A DNA stretch of 64,000 nucleotides from JAZGGS01 sp963764825 (GTDB taxonomy: Bacteria > Bacteroidota > Ignavibacteria > Ignavibacteriales > Ignavibacteriaceae). The stretch covers positions 62,001 to 126,000 of the forward strand of contig CAVXUA010000007.1 in assembly GCA_963764825.1 (NCBI GenBank), given 5' to 3'. The notes beneath the pieces were generated by a model. The model worked only from the letters and a program-made list of their open reading frames with translations, did no database searches and was not told the origin of the DNA. This document shows positions 53,845 through 64,000 of this stretch, one piece after another (position 1 is the first letter of the stretch; each line of letters starts with the position of its first letter). Position numbers and translations under genes: made by a program.

Positions 53845-55365
53845 ATGACAAAACCCCGGCTGAACTTTTGGCAAATATGGAATATGAGTTTTGGATTTCT
53901 TGGAATTCAATTCGGCTTTGCTCTTCAGAATGCAAATGTTAGCAGAATTTTTGAAACTCTGGGAGCTGATATTGATAAAATCCCGCTTCTTTGGATAGCT
54001 GCTCCTGTTACAGGATTAATCGTTCAACCCATAATAGGTTATATGAGTGATAAAACCTGGAATAAGCTTGGAAGAAGACGACCTTATTTTTTAGTTGGCG
54101 CAATACTCGCTTCTATCGCGATCATCTTTATGCCTAACTCCCCTGCTCTATGGGTTGCCGCCGGAATGCTTTGGATAATGGATGCTTCAATTAATATTTC
54201 TATGGAACCTTTCAGGGCATTTGTTGGAGATATGCTCCCATCGGAACAGCGAACCAAAGGTTTTGCAATGCAGAGTTTCTTCATAGGAATTGGCGCTGTA
54301 ATCGCTTCCGCTCTTCCTTATATGATGACAAACTGGTTTGGAATTTCGAATGTAGCTTCCGAAGGTATAATTCCTGATTCAGTTAAGTATTCATTTTATA
54401 TCGGTGGTGCAGTTTTTTTATTAGCAGTAGCTTATACTGTTTTCAGCACAAAAGAATATTCTCCCGAAGAATTAAAAAAGTTTAGCGAAGAAGAAGAAAA
54501 ATCTTCAGAAAAAGTAAAAGAATTAAGATCTGCAAGACAATCTGTTTCTTCAAATAAGTTTATGCGTGATGGGATGATCTGGTTAATTGCGGGAATTGTA
54601 GTCACTCTCTTTCTTGCATTTGTTTTAAATGAAACCGATTACGGATTGTATGTACTTTTTGTGGGCTCCATCTTTTTTGGATTAATGCAATTAATTGCTG
54701 GAATGCTTACAAAAAATAATAAAACTGAAAATGGTTTTGTTGTAGTTCTTAATGATCTTTACAACATGCCAAAAACAATGAGGCAGTTATCGTACGTTCA
54801 ATTCTTTTCATGGTTTGCACTTTTTGCAATGTGGATATACACAACACCTGCAGTAACTCATCATATTTACGGAACATCTGATCCAACTTCTGCTCTATAT
54901 AATGAAGGAGCAGATTGGGTTGGTGTTTTGATGGCTGTTTACAATGGATTCGCTGCCCTTATGGCTTTTGCTTTAGTTTGGATGGCTAAAAGAACAAGCC
55001 GTAAAACCGTGCATATGATTAGTTTATTTGCGGGGGGATTAGGACTTGCTTCATTCTATGTTTTTAAAAATCCTGATATGCTTATTATTTCGGAGTTAGG
55101 AATTGGTTTAGCGTGGGCTTCTATACTTGCAATGCCTTATGCAATATTAGCAGGTTCTCTGCCACCGGAAAAGATGGGCGTTTACATGGGAATTTTCAAT
55201 TTCTTTATTGTTATCCCACAAATTACAGCTGCAAGTATTTTAGGGTTTTTTACACGCACAGTTTTTGGCAACGAAGCCATTTACACATTACTTCTTGGTG
55301 GTGCAGCAATGATAATTGCTGGTTTATTAGTGATGAAGGTTGATGATGTTGATGAGGTAAAATAA
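53845..55365 (+). CDS. SLC45-like sugar MFS transporter
   Basis: The 506-residue protein has twelve membrane helices with the start LNFWQIWNMSFGFLGIQFGFALQNANVSRIF. The loop GYMSDKTWNKLGRRRPYFLVG is typical of SLC45-type sucrose/maltose permeases. A charged cytoplasmic loop (EEEEKSSEKVKELRSAR) divides the halves. It imports glucose disaccharides or malto-oligosaccharides with protons. It lies between two GH13 genes and a related permease is encoded at 56727-57981, supporting use of starch or maltodextrin. Confidence 0.88.
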   Translation: MTKPRLNFWQIWNMSFGFLGIQFGFALQNANVSRIFETLGADIDKIPLLWIAAPVTGLIVQPIIGYMSDKTWNKLGRRRPYFLVGAILASIAIIFMPNSPALWVAAGMLWIMDASINISMEPFRAFVGDMLPSEQRTKGFAMQSFFIGIGAVIASALPYMMTNWFGISNVASEGIIPDSVKYSFYIGGAVFLLAVAYTVFSTKEYSPEELKKFSEEEEKSSEKVKELRSARQSVSSNKFMRDGMIWLIAGIVVTLFLAFVLNETDYGLYVLFVGSIFFGLMQLIAGMLTKNNKTENGFVVVLNDLYNMPKTMRQLSYVQFFSWFALFAMWIYTTPAVTHHIYGTSDPTSALYNEGADWVGVLMAVYNGFAALMAFALVWMAKRTSRKTVHMISLFAGGLGLASFYVFKNPDMLIISELGIGLAWASILAMPYAILAGSLPPEKMGVYMGIFNFFIVIPQITAASILGFFTRTVFGNEAIYTLLLGGAAMIIAGLLVMKVDDVDEVK

Positions 55366-55383
55366 AACGGTAATTAAATTTGA

Positions 55384-55824
55384 TTAAAACTTCGATTTTA
55401 TTTTATTCCACAACCTGCTGCCAATCATTTTATCTGCATTAACAAGATATGGTTTTAATAACATCCAAAATATCATTTTCTCCAGCCCAGTGTTTTCGTA
55501 CAATTCTGGGATCAACTTCATTTATTAAATCATTTAAAATATAGGATGCCACCGCAATATCATCCAGATAACCGATAGGTCCAACCAATCCTTCTGGAAT
55601 TAAGATCAATTGGTGAGATAAAGTAGGCTATCGCCCCAACAAGTTTTATTTTTTTACTTGCAGGAACATTCTTTATCAATGGAAAGTTTGCAAAGAAGAT
55701 GAAAAATATCCGGCGCAAATAAAATGTAATCGCTCCACTTGTTATCTTTATCAAGATTTTTACTCACCCATTGCTTTACTTCATTTCTTAACTTTTGATA
55801 GAAATCTAATTGTTTTTTATCCAT
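55384..55824 (-). CDS. DUF1232 (YkvA-like) protein (frameshifted)
   Basis: ATG 55824 opens MDKKQLDFYQKLRNEVKQWV. After a break near 55680 the core follows, VPASKKIKLVGAIAYFISPIDLIP. After an extra base near 55605 comes EGLVGPIGYLDDIAVASYIL, and a last slip near 55450 gives NADKMIGSRLWNKIKSKF. AYFISPIDLIP-x-LGYLDD is the DUF1232 signature, a small membrane-associated family of unknown function. Its stop lies 19 bp from the end of the convergent MFS gene. Confidence 0.75.
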
Positions 55825-55844
55825 ATCATATTACTCTATAATTT

Positions 55845-56694
55845 TTATCCGGAGTTAATACTTAATAATATTATTGCAATAATACCAGTTGTTAGTGCTG
55901 CAATTCCCGCTTTGTTTAACTTTTCCTTCCAAAGAGTATAGGCTCCAATGGCTGTTAAAATAATTATTCCAATATTAATTGCCGGATAAACGAAGATAGC
56001 CGGAAGATTTGTAAGTGCAGCAAGTAAAAATATTGTGCTGAAAACATTTGGTACACCCAAACCAATTCCGGTTAAGAATGTTTTTTTATCAATTTTTATT
56101 TTTTTAAAAAAAATAAATAATACTGAATAAATAAATGCAAAAAGGAAAATAGTAAATACAAAAAACGACTCTTCAGATTCTGGTTTTGTGTTCTTAAAAA
56201 TTTTCATACTAAAATCATTTATCCCAATAGCAATTAACACGAACAGCAGCAATAAATAATTTCGTTTATTAGCTGATGAATTATTTTGTCTTAATAATGA
56301 GAAATAAAAGAAGACAAATGTAATACCTGTAAATAAAAAACCAATTAGTTTTAAAGTAGGATGGTTGTTCATCAAAAATAATAATTGAAAATATAATTGG
56401 AATTATAACCGATAACCGAGAGCTAATCGTTGCAAGTGCTGTACCAGCAATTGCTACAGCTTTAGCAAAAGCAAAAAAGGAAGCCACAAACAAAAATCCC
56501 AACAACGCTCCAAAAATCAATGTTTCAAAAGAGTGAGAGGAATCTTTTAACAGCATTAAAATTAAACCAATAACACTTGCAGTTAAATAATTTCCTGCAA
56601 GCAGCACAATTGGGTTACCTTGCTTTGTATCGCTGTGTTTTAAAATTAATGCAATGCTTGTTGAGCAAAGAATTGTTAATAAAAGAGGAAGCAT
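55845..56694 (-). CDS. EamA/DMT-family membrane transporter (one frameshift)
   Basis: Two frames join near 56370 into a protein of about 280 residues with ten membrane helices in two five-helix halves. Examples are TILCSTSIALILKHSD, LIFGALLGFLFVASFFAFAK and TFLTGIGLGVPNVFSTIFLLAAL. This is the drug/metabolite transporter layout. I start at ATG 56694, since the TTG one codon earlier is unnecessary. Substrate unknown. It follows the second sugar MFS gene by about 30 bp. Confidence 0.78.
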
Positions 56695-56726
56695 CAATTA
56701 ACTTAGATAAAATTCTATAACAACTA

Positions 56727-57981
56727 CTAAATTTGTTTAGTTATTTGCTTACTATCTTTAACAAATATCCAGAGCAATGCAGAAATCGCCAGGGTAACTC
56801 CGCTTATAATAAAAATTAAACTTTTATCTGCTGCTTCCAGAATGAAATAACCCAGCACTAAACTTACTATCAATTGCGGAAGAACAACAGAAAGATTGAA
56901 AATTCCCATAAAAAATCCCATTCTGCTTTCATCTACTTTTTCAGACATTATTGCAAATGGTAAACTTACAATAGCTGCCCATCCAATTCCAACAACTGCC
57001 ATAAGGATGTACATTGCAAATGGGGATTGACCAATGGCGACAATACCAAAATAACCAACTGCCATAATTGCAACACAGGAAAGATGAGTTTTGACTCTTC
57101 CAATCTTTTCAGTTATTGGTTCTAATACAAATGCAGGAAGAATAAATCCGACTGCATTTAAAACCAAAAACGAAATGGCTATTATCTGTCCAGTTTCTGT
57201 TTCAGTTGCAGGATTCATTTTTTGCTGGATGTAGGCAATTATATATACGAACATTGTTTGTACGCCAATCCAGGAAAATCCGTGAGCAAAATAGATTCTT
57301 AATAATTGTCCCCACTGTGTAACTTTACTTTTTTCAATTTGATCTTCGGTTTTTTCTTCTGATGTGAGATCTTTACTTTCTTCAATGAAGAATGGTGGAA
57401 TAATTGAAAATAATAAAACTAAAATTGCACCGAAATAAATCAAAAAGTAATTTCCTATTATCGCACCAATTGCATAAGCCATCACACCAAAAAAACCTGA
57501 AATGGTTTGCATCCATGTATATCCCTTTGTTCTGGGAATACCATCCGGTGTAACATCTGCAATAATAGAACGGGTTGGATTAAAACTGATGTTAATTGCA
57601 AGATCAAGCGTAAGTGCAACTGCTATGGCTACAGCCATAAGACTGCCTATGCCAAGAAAATCATCTATTTTATCAATGTTCGGTAGTGCAATAATCATCA
57701 GTGCTGCGAGTACGCCTCCAATGAGAATAAACGGTTTTCTCCGCCCTCCCCAAAACCAAACTTTATCACTTATCAAGCCAATTATTACTTGTCCGAATAT
57801 TCCTGCAATCGGTCCTGCAGCCCAAACAATTCCTATCTCGTGAATGTTCAAACCATATTTGGTATTTAGTATCCAGCTTAAGTACAGCAATCTGAATTGA
57901 AAGTGCAAAACCCATTGCAGTTGCAGGCAAACTGAGTAATGCATAAAATGGTTTGGTTAGTTTTTTTTGAATTTCGAGCAT
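56727..57981 (-). CDS. Second SLC45-like sugar MFS transporter (one frameshift)
   Basis: ATG 57981 gives MLEIQKKLTKPFYALLSLPA; a break near 57880 moves to the frame LSWILNTKYGLNIHEIGIVW, which is open to 56727. Twelve membrane helices are present. The loop LISDKVWFWGGRRKPFILIGG and the segment SFNPTRSIIADVTPDG are as in SLC45-type permeases. It is about 415 residues, shorter than the paralogue at 53845. It lies upstream of the EamA gene and next to a GH13 maltodextrinase, so it probably takes up maltodextrin products. Confidence 0.82.
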
Positions 57982-58112
57982 GAAACTTTCCTTATAATAA
58001 TTTATTTATAATGGAACGTTATTAAACTGATTTAAACAGATCTGTGCCGATCCGTATAATCAGTTAGATCTGTGTCCTATTTTTCGCTAATAAAAATATC
58101 AGAGTTAAAACT

Positions 58113-59958
58113 TCATCTGATAAAAATTTCATCGGAACCTAAATCAACTGCTTCTCGGTTTTTAAGTTTTTTAATCTCATTGCTTCAGGTAAAAACATTT
58201 TTATCTGTGGATAGCTGAATATGAATATCTTTTTCTCCGGTATTTAATATTATTAATACTTGTTCATCATCATAAGTTTTGATAATTACATATAAATCTC
58301 CACCACTGATAAATATGTCTTATCTTCCCCTTAGATAATACCGGATATTTTTCCTAAGATTTAACAACTTTGTTACATAATCAAATATTTCATTTTCCTG
58401 TTTAGTTCTTTCTTCATTTTACAAATCGCGTTTCTGATTATCCCCTATAAATCCACCAGGAAATGGTTTTCTTAGTTCACCGTGATTTTATTCCACCTTT
58501 AATTCCAATTTCAGTTCCATAGAAAATTACAGGAATGCCTCTTGTAAATAAAACAAGGTTTAATGCAATTTTTAATTTATCAATATTACCATCAGCTATA
58601 TACATTGCTCTTTCAATATCGTGGTTATCCATAAATACTAATAGATTATCAGGATTGTCATAAACAATATCCTGTGCAAGAGTTTCATAAACTTGATAAA
58701 TATCTTTTTCACCATTTAAATAAGATCGAATTGCATCAGCCATTGCAAAATCAGTAACAGCAGGAAGATTTGAATCAAAATCAAGTTTCCTAACAGGTGA
58801 ATTGTATTGATAACCAGAAATTATCGAAGGCATCACCTTTCCATATTTCACCAACAATATTAAAGTTAGGATACTCAGTTAAAATTGCTTCAGCCCATTC
58901 GGATAAATATTTTTGATCGTTGTAAGGATAAGTATCTTCTCTAATTCCATCTAAACCTGAGTACTCGATCCACCATAAGTGTGTTTTGTATTAAATATTT
59001 TTTTAAAATGCGGGTTTCTTTGATTCAGATCTGGCATATAATTCTGAAACCAGCCTTCTGTTGTAGACTTGACGATTGTGCTATCACCATGAATATCAAG
59101 AAACGCCATTTTATCATGAATAGCAGGAATATGATTTTCAGGAGTTCCATTAAACCAATCATCAAAAGGTAAATTATTGACCCAATAATGATTAATCCCA
59201 ACATGATTGCTGACATGATCAAGAATTATTTTTAATCCATGTTTATGTGCTTCATCAACTAATCTCTTATAAAGTTCATTGCTTCCAAGACGTGGATCAA
59301 TTTTATAAAGATCTGTTGCAGCATAACCGTGATAGCTCATCCACATATTATTTTCAAGCATTGGAGTCATCCACAATGCTGTGACACCAAGATCGCTTAG
59401 GTAATCAAGCTTCGAAATAATACCTTCAATATCTCCACCATGTCTTCCATCCAGATCAGAAGATGTAAACTCATCCAGTGAATCACCGATTGTATTATTT
59501 TCAAGGTTACCATCACAGAAACGATCAGCAAAGATTAAGTAAATAACATCTTCATTTGAAAATCCATTGTGATCTTCAGGCGCCAATTTGCGATTTAGGA
59601 TTGGATAATTATATCTAACAATTTCATTTCCCTTGCGAAAAATTAATTCAAAATCTCCATCAGGAAGATCATTTGGAATTTCAATATCGACAAAAAGGTA
59701 GTTTTTGTTTTCAATAGAATGCGTTTTAATCACATTATTTTTTTGGTAGGAAGTAGATACACTTACATCATCTAAATTTTCACCATAGACCATCAATTGG
59801 ACTGTATTCCATTTCATTCCCGCCCACCAGTTTGGTGGTTCAATTTTATTTATAGAAAAATCCTGTGGGGAAGAAATGGGAAAGTAGAACAAAACGAAAA
59901 CGGTAATGGGAACAAAATTTTTAATCCTACTTACGTTGGAAATTTTTCTTTTAATCAT
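58113..59958 (-). CDS. GH13 cyclomaltodextrinase/neopullulanase-like enzyme (several frameshifts)
   Basis: A signal peptide (ITVFVLFYFPISSPQ) leads to an N-terminal beta domain (IEPPNWWAGMKWNTVQLMVY) found in cyclomaltodextrinases. The GH13 barrel follows: VTALWMTPMLENN, GLKIILDHVSNHVG (region I), GLDGIREDTYPY with nucleophile Asp, NIVGEIWKG with acid/base Glu, and LLVFMDNHDIERA. A C-terminal beta domain ends DLGSDEIFIR at 58113. The frame breaks near 58950, 58855, 58490, 58420 and 58320. It hydrolyses maltodextrins or cyclodextrins in the periplasm, complementing the T9SS-exported amylase at 50832. Confidence 0.8.
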
Positions 59959-59965
59959 TTTTCAA

Positions 59966-60124
59966 TTAAAAAATTGCATAAATAAAAGGTGCCAGGGCAG
60001 AACCCTGTGTAAGAATTATTAACCCTCCAAGTAAAATTAAAAATAATAAGATAGGCGCCAGCCACCATTTTTTTCTTACTTTAAGAAAGTCCCATAATTC
60101 TGATAAAATAGAAAGTTTACTCAT
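59966..60124 (-). CDS. DUF5989 family small membrane protein
   Basis: ATG at 60124 and TAA at 59966 give 52 residues. ELWDFLKVRKKWWLAPILLF is followed by a membrane helix and the tail TQGSALAPFIYAIF. This matches the DUF5989 family, whose genes regularly sit beside SxtJ-like and carbamoyltransferase genes, exactly as here. It begins 11 bp after the SxtJ-like gene stop. Confidence 0.85.
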   Translation of the reverse strand: MSKLSILSELWDFLKVRKKWWLAPILLFLILLGGLIILTQGSALAPFIYAIF

Positions 60125-60135
60125 AATTGCCTTCG

Positions 60136-60553
60136 TTAAAATTGTCGTTCATAATCTATCTGTTCAGTTATTTTTTTCTCTCTTATTTCCCAATAGGACT
60201 GAGAAGCCTTATCGATTTTTCTATTCAGGAAGTCCTTCCCTATCAATTTTAAGAAAAACCCAATTGGTGTAATTATAACATAATATAATATAAATAAAAT
60301 TACCCTGGACATAAACCACCCGAGGATTATAGCCATAGTCATCCACAATTTATTTAACAGGTTTTAAAAGGTTTGGAAGTATAATTCCAAAAAGTAGTAG
60401 CAGAATGCTAATTATACCAAAGTAAATAAACGAATCCTTCTCCAATAAGTAAAGTGCAGCACTGATGAGTAAAATAACAATTCCAACAGTTACACCGAAT
60501 TTGCGAAGATCGGTTTTTTCTTCTTTTATATTTTTGATTTCTTCTTTTAACAT
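60136..60553 (-). CDS. SxtJ-like small membrane protein (one frameshift)
   Basis: Two frames join near 60350 (LLKPVK to KLWMTMAIILGWFMSR; one extra T) to give about 138 residues. There are three or four membrane helices and the end KKITEQIDYERQF, typical of SxtJ-family proteins. The start MLKEEIKNIKEEKTDLRKFG has a purine-rich site. SxtJ is named from the saxitoxin cluster, where it accompanies a carbamoyltransferase; its own function is unclear. It lies 9 bp downstream of the carbamoyltransferase gene. Confidence 0.78.
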
Positions 60554-60562
60554 AATTTTTCT

Positions 60563-62467
60563 TTAATCCAGCTCAAATTCCTTTTTCCAATCAGTATCTT
60601 TTTCTAATGACATCTGATGTTTCTTATCAAATATATAGTTCCCCATTACTAAATAATCCATGTCGGTTCTCATAAAACATTTGTAGGCATCTTCCGGAGT
60701 GCAAACAATCGGCTCACCTCTAACATTAAAAGAAGTGTTTATTATTACAGCGTATCCTGAATCTTCTTCAAACTTTTTTATGAGTTTATGATATAAAGGA
60801 TTAGTATCACTGTGCACCGTTTGCAGCCGCGCAGAATAATCAACATGAGTAATTGCCGGAATATCAGAGCGTTGAACGTTTAATTTTTCGATACCAAACA
60901 GTTTGCTTTCTTCATCACTCATTTTTTTTCTTCTTTTTTCATTCACGTCTGCCACAAGGAGCATGTACGGACTACCTGTATCAATATTAAAATATTCCGA
61001 AACTTTTTCCCTAAGAACTGATGGTGCAAACGGTCTGAAACTTTCCCTGAATTTTATTTTAAGGTTCATATTTGATTGCATATTCGATGAGCGTGCATCA
61101 CCAATTATAGTTCGAGAACCCAATGCTCTGGGGCCAAATTCCATTCTACCCTGAAACCAACCGATCACTTTTTCATTTGAAATTAGTTCTGAAACCTTTT
61201 TAATCAGTTCATCTTCACTGAACTCATCGGCTTTATAATTGGCATCTTCAATAAACTTTTTCAATTCCGCATTTGAAAACTCGGGTCCCAGGTATGATCC
61301 TTTTTGCGAATCACTTATCTCGTTTGCGGTTCTGTTATTTCCCAGGTAACCATACCAGGCAGAAAGTGCTGCACCAAGTGCGCCGCCGGCATCTCCCGCT
61401 GCCGGCTGAATCCATATATTTTCAAATGGGCCTTCCTTCAGCAATCTTCCGTTAGCAACACAATTTAAGGCTACTCCCCCGGCTAAGGTTAAATTCTTTA
61501 AGCCCGTTTCCTTATAAACATGATTACCCATCTTCAAAACAATTTCTTCAGTTACTTCCTGCAATGATCGTGCAAGATCCATTTCTCTTTGTGTTAATTT
61601 GCTCTCCGGTTTTCTTTGTGGTCCTCCAAATAGTTTATCGAACTTTTTATTCGTCATCGTCAGGCCAGCACAGTAATTAAAGTAATCCATGTTCATTCTA
61701 AATGAACCATCATCTTTTACATCAATTAAATTATCATAGATAAGTTTTTTGTATTTTGGCTCACCATAAGGAGCGAGCCCCATAACTTTATACTCACCGG
61801 AATTTACTTTAAACCCAGTATAATAAGTAAACGCTGAATATAGCAAGCCAAGAGAATGTGGAAATTTTATTTCTGCTTGCAGCTCAATCTTATTGCCTAT
61901 CCCAAAACCAAAACTTGTTGTAGTCCACTCACCCACACCATCCATTGTTAGAATAGCTGCCTCATTATGTGGAGAGGGATAAAAAGCAGATGCAGCATGC
62001 GACTCGTGATGCTCGGGAAAGATTATTTTACCATCGTAGTTCATATTTTTGCTAATGAGCTCTTTCATCCAAATTTTTTCTTTTATCCAGAGCGGCATTG
62101 CTTTCAGAAATGATTTAATCCCGATGGGAGCATAAGTAAGATATGTTTCGAGTATTCTTTCAAATTTAAGGAAGGGCTTATCGTAAAATGCAACTATTTC
62201 AAGGTCATCACTGGTAATCTTTGCATAATCCAAACAAAAATTTATGGCTTGCTGGGGAAACCGAAAATCATGTTTCTTCCTGCTAAATCTTTCTTCTTGA
62301 GCCGCAGCAATAATATCGCCGTCCTTAATCAGGCAGGCAGCGCTGTCGTGGTAAAAAGCAGAGATACCAAGAATGTATTTATTATTTTCTTTCAATGTAC
62401 TGTGTAGCAATAAATCATTTAAGGTTATGGTATTCGGGGCTCTTGTTCTAGCCAGGATCTTACCCAA
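60563..62467 (-). CDS. NodU/CmcH-family carbamoyltransferase
   Basis: The protein has the N-terminal carbamoyltransferase domain (YILGISAFYHDSAACLIKDG, AAQEERFSRKKHDFRFP, FPEHHESHAASAFYPSP) and the C-terminal YrdC-like domain (GWFQGRMEFGPRALGSRTIIGDAR). These enzymes make carbamoyl adenylate and transfer the carbamoyl group to a hydroxyl of a sugar or natural product. The open frame starts at 62467 and overlaps the SurA-like gene by 43 bp. Family starts lie near NKYILGIS, so a TTG about 85 bases downstream may be the true start. It leads the operon with SxtJ-like and DUF5989 genes. Confidence 0.88.
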   Translation of the reverse strand: MGKILARTRAPNTITLNDLLLHSTLKENNKYILGISAFYHDSAACLIKDGDIIAAAQEERFSRKKHDFRFPQQAINFCLDYAKITSDDLEIVAFYDKPFLKFERILETYLTYAPIGIKSFLKAMPLWIKEKIWMKELISKNMNYDGKIIFPEHHESHAASAFYPSPHNEAAILTMDGVGEWTTTSFGFGIGNKIELQAEIKFPHSLGLLYSAFTYYTGFKVNSGEYKVMGLAPYGEPKYKKLIYDNLIDVKDDGSFRMNMDYFNYCAGLTMTNKKFDKLFGGPQRKPESKLTQREMDLARSLQEVTEEIVLKMGNHVYKETGLKNLTLAGGVALNCVANGRLLKEGPFENIWIQPAAGDAGGALGAALSAWYGYLGNNRTANEISDSQKGSYLGPEFSNAELKKFIEDANYKADEFSEDELIKKVSELISNEKVIGWFQGRMEFGPRALGSRTIIGDARSSNMQSNMNLKIKFRESFRPFAPSVLREKVSEYFNIDTGSPYMLLVADVNEKRRKKMSDEESKLFGIEKLNVQRSDIPAITHVDYSARLQTVHSDTNPLYHKLIKKFEEDSGYAVIINTSFNVRGEPIVCTPEDAYKCFMRTDMDYLVMGNYIFDKKHQMSLEKDTDWKKEFELD

Positions 62468-63975
62468 TTGTAATTTGGAATCGTCATTGGTACTGCAAGT
62501 AATCTTCCTCCAAATCCAAAATAACGATAAAATACTGTTGTTGTGTTAGTGACTTCCAAATTATCGAGCAATTTATGATTAACCTCCACAGAGTACTTAA
62601 TTGCCAGCTCAACTGTTTTATCTGTTATCAATTCGTTAAACTTCTTTTGCTTAAGTTCAAATTTCAATTTTTCCATTACTTCAACAGAATCTGATATTGT
62701 TGCAATTTCTTTTTTCTTTGATTGGAAATGAATTAATAACTCATCATCAGTAACTTGAATATTATCAAGCATCCTATTTCTTGAAGCATTGCTTAAATAG
62801 TATGATCTCCACATATTCAATTGCTGCTGTACATCTGTAGAAAATTGTAATCCCCTGCGATAACCTTCCCGTGATAATAATTTATGTTCAATATAACTCT
62901 TAACAAGTAAATTTAATTTATTCATAATCATATTGTTCTCTATTGTATCAACACCAAAGCTTTCAAATGCAAAATACTGGATAAATTCTTTTAGTATTAC
63001 CGGTTGATCATCCAATTCAATAAATAATTCGTTAAGAGATTCAGCGCCAAGATCATTTTCTATTCTGTACAAATCATTAGGTTTCAGAAAAATCTCTTTT
63101 CCATCAGGAATATTCTCATTTTGTTTTCTATCAAATAAGGAATTTATTACTTCTTCACCAAACTTTTGAAATAAGACACCATTTGTTTCAGCATTTATAT
63201 CAGAGAAAAACTGTTCATAGAATTCTTTGTAGATACTGTCAGTAACTGTTGTGTGGGCAATCTTTAAAACTTTCTTATGTTCCGCATCAGCTTGTTCAGA
63301 ATTCATCAGAATGTTCTGTCCTATTTTCACTAGTTTAAAAATATACCATCCATTCGGTGCTTTTGCCGGCTTGGTATATTGCCCTATATTCAGACGATAA
63401 AGCATATCCTCAACTTCTTTATCCATTTGCCCGTAGCCCACGTAATAGGGTTCTGTCTGCAAAGAACTCTCAGGGCGAAGTGTTAGAAGAGAATCGAAAG
63501 AGGCAGTATATTATTTAATTGATTATAAAGAGAATCAATCTCATGCTTGGGTTGATGAAAAAAGATAATTCACCTGGAGAATCTGTGAATTTCTTCTGAA
63601 TGCTTCTGTTAAATATTCATCTGATAAATTAACTTTGCTAAGAATTTCCTCTTTGTACAACGCATCCCGCACATACATTTCCTCATATACTTTGTAAGTA
63701 TATTTTAGCAGATCAGATGTGCCAAGCCCCAGCTCATTTGCCTCAAGTGCCCAAAGTTTTTCTGAAATGATGGAATACAATACTTCTTTCTTTAAAGATT
63801 TTTCCATTCCTTTTATGCCAGCAGTAACTTGCGGTGTCAACTCATATCTTGCTAAAAATTCCTGTTCTGTAATTTCATTATTTCCAACCTTTGCAATAAC
63901 TTCTTCACTAATAATTTGCGGTAATGTTGTAACTGGGAAAAGAAGCAGTATTAAAAAAATAATAGATTTTTGCAT
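62425..63975 (-). CDS. SurA/PpiC-like periplasmic peptidyl-prolyl isomerase (two frameshifts)
   Basis: A signal peptide (IIFLILLLFPVTTLPQ) precedes a SurA-type N-terminal helical region (EEVIAKVGNNEITEQEFLARYEL). A parvulin domain follows, ending PYYVGYGQMDKEVEDMLYRL and KAPNGWYIFKLVKIGQN. A long C-terminal region has a second helical core (LIHFQSKKKEIATISDSVEV). Breaks near 63545 and 63480 split it into two frames. The joined protein is about 510 residues and should fold outer-membrane or secreted proteins. It ends LEQEPRIP, overlapping the start of the carbamoyltransferase frame. Confidence 0.78.
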
Positions 63976-64000
63976 TATTATAAGTTCTTAATAAATAATT

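Overview
The window is AT-rich DNA whose gene content fits a member of the Ignavibacteriota/Bacteroidota (Ignavibacteria-like). Secreted proteins end in a type IX secretion (T9SS) tail with an NYPNPFNPST motif and a terminal TKKMILLK. There are also HAE1-type RND efflux, a SurA-like isomerase and SLC45-like sugar permeases, together with many strictly anaerobic redox families. This assignment is an inference from protein style; no rRNA or complete tRNA is present.

Layout. 1-2265: the end of a secreted-protein gene, an aldo/keto reductase, and a 3' fragment of a tRNA-Thr gene that looks like an integration scar. 2266-13353 (minus): one long redox operon. It holds a sigma54 activator with a Cys-rich PAS domain, a FeMo-cofactor-domain protein, an Hmc/DsrMKOP-like membrane complex whose NrfD subunit is fused to a hexaheme cytochrome, a two-component system, another FeMo-co protein, a CGGC protein and an ATC-hydrolase-like protein. 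13679-17702 (minus): metal ABC permease, binding protein, outer-membrane protein and a small membrane protein, with no ATPase. 18848-23152 (minus): RND pump and adaptor. 23527-25801 (minus): TonB operon behind a sigma54-type promoter. 25986-38051 (plus): a second sigma54 activator, USP, methyltransferase, old-yellow-enzyme flavoprotein, CGGC protein, MFS transporter, and a run of six FeMo-co-domain genes with zinc ribbons, radical SAM protein, ferredoxin, cNMP-binding protein and a truncated CGGC copy. 38692-44248 (plus): ECF sigma factor, metal-sensor-like periplasmic proteins and MacAB-like efflux. 44369-46641: CotH/lamin-tail T9SS protein. 46729-50436 (minus): thiol/CcdA/permease/ArsR operon. 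50832-59958: two GH13 amylases, two sugar MFS transporters, a DUF1232 protein and an EamA transporter. 59966-62467 (minus): DUF5989, SxtJ-like and carbamoyltransferase. 62425-63975 (minus): SurA-like isomerase.

Most notable system. Eight dinitrogenase-FeMo-co-domain (NifX/NafY, orange-protein type) genes, two activators resembling OrpR of Desulfovibrio, a kinase with the same Cys-PAS signature, inverted repeats of the form GTTGYA-N4/5-YGCAAC, and five sigma54-like promoters (TGGCA-N6-TTG or GG-N10-GC) appear to form one redox regulon. It also seems to cover a quinone/cytochrome membrane complex and a TonB operon. The MinD-type ATPases of the known orange-protein complex are not in the window.

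Caveat: many genes are broken by single-base indels although the protein is conserved on both sides of each break. Most are probably assembly or sequencing errors. They are annotated as one gene each, with the break positions stated.
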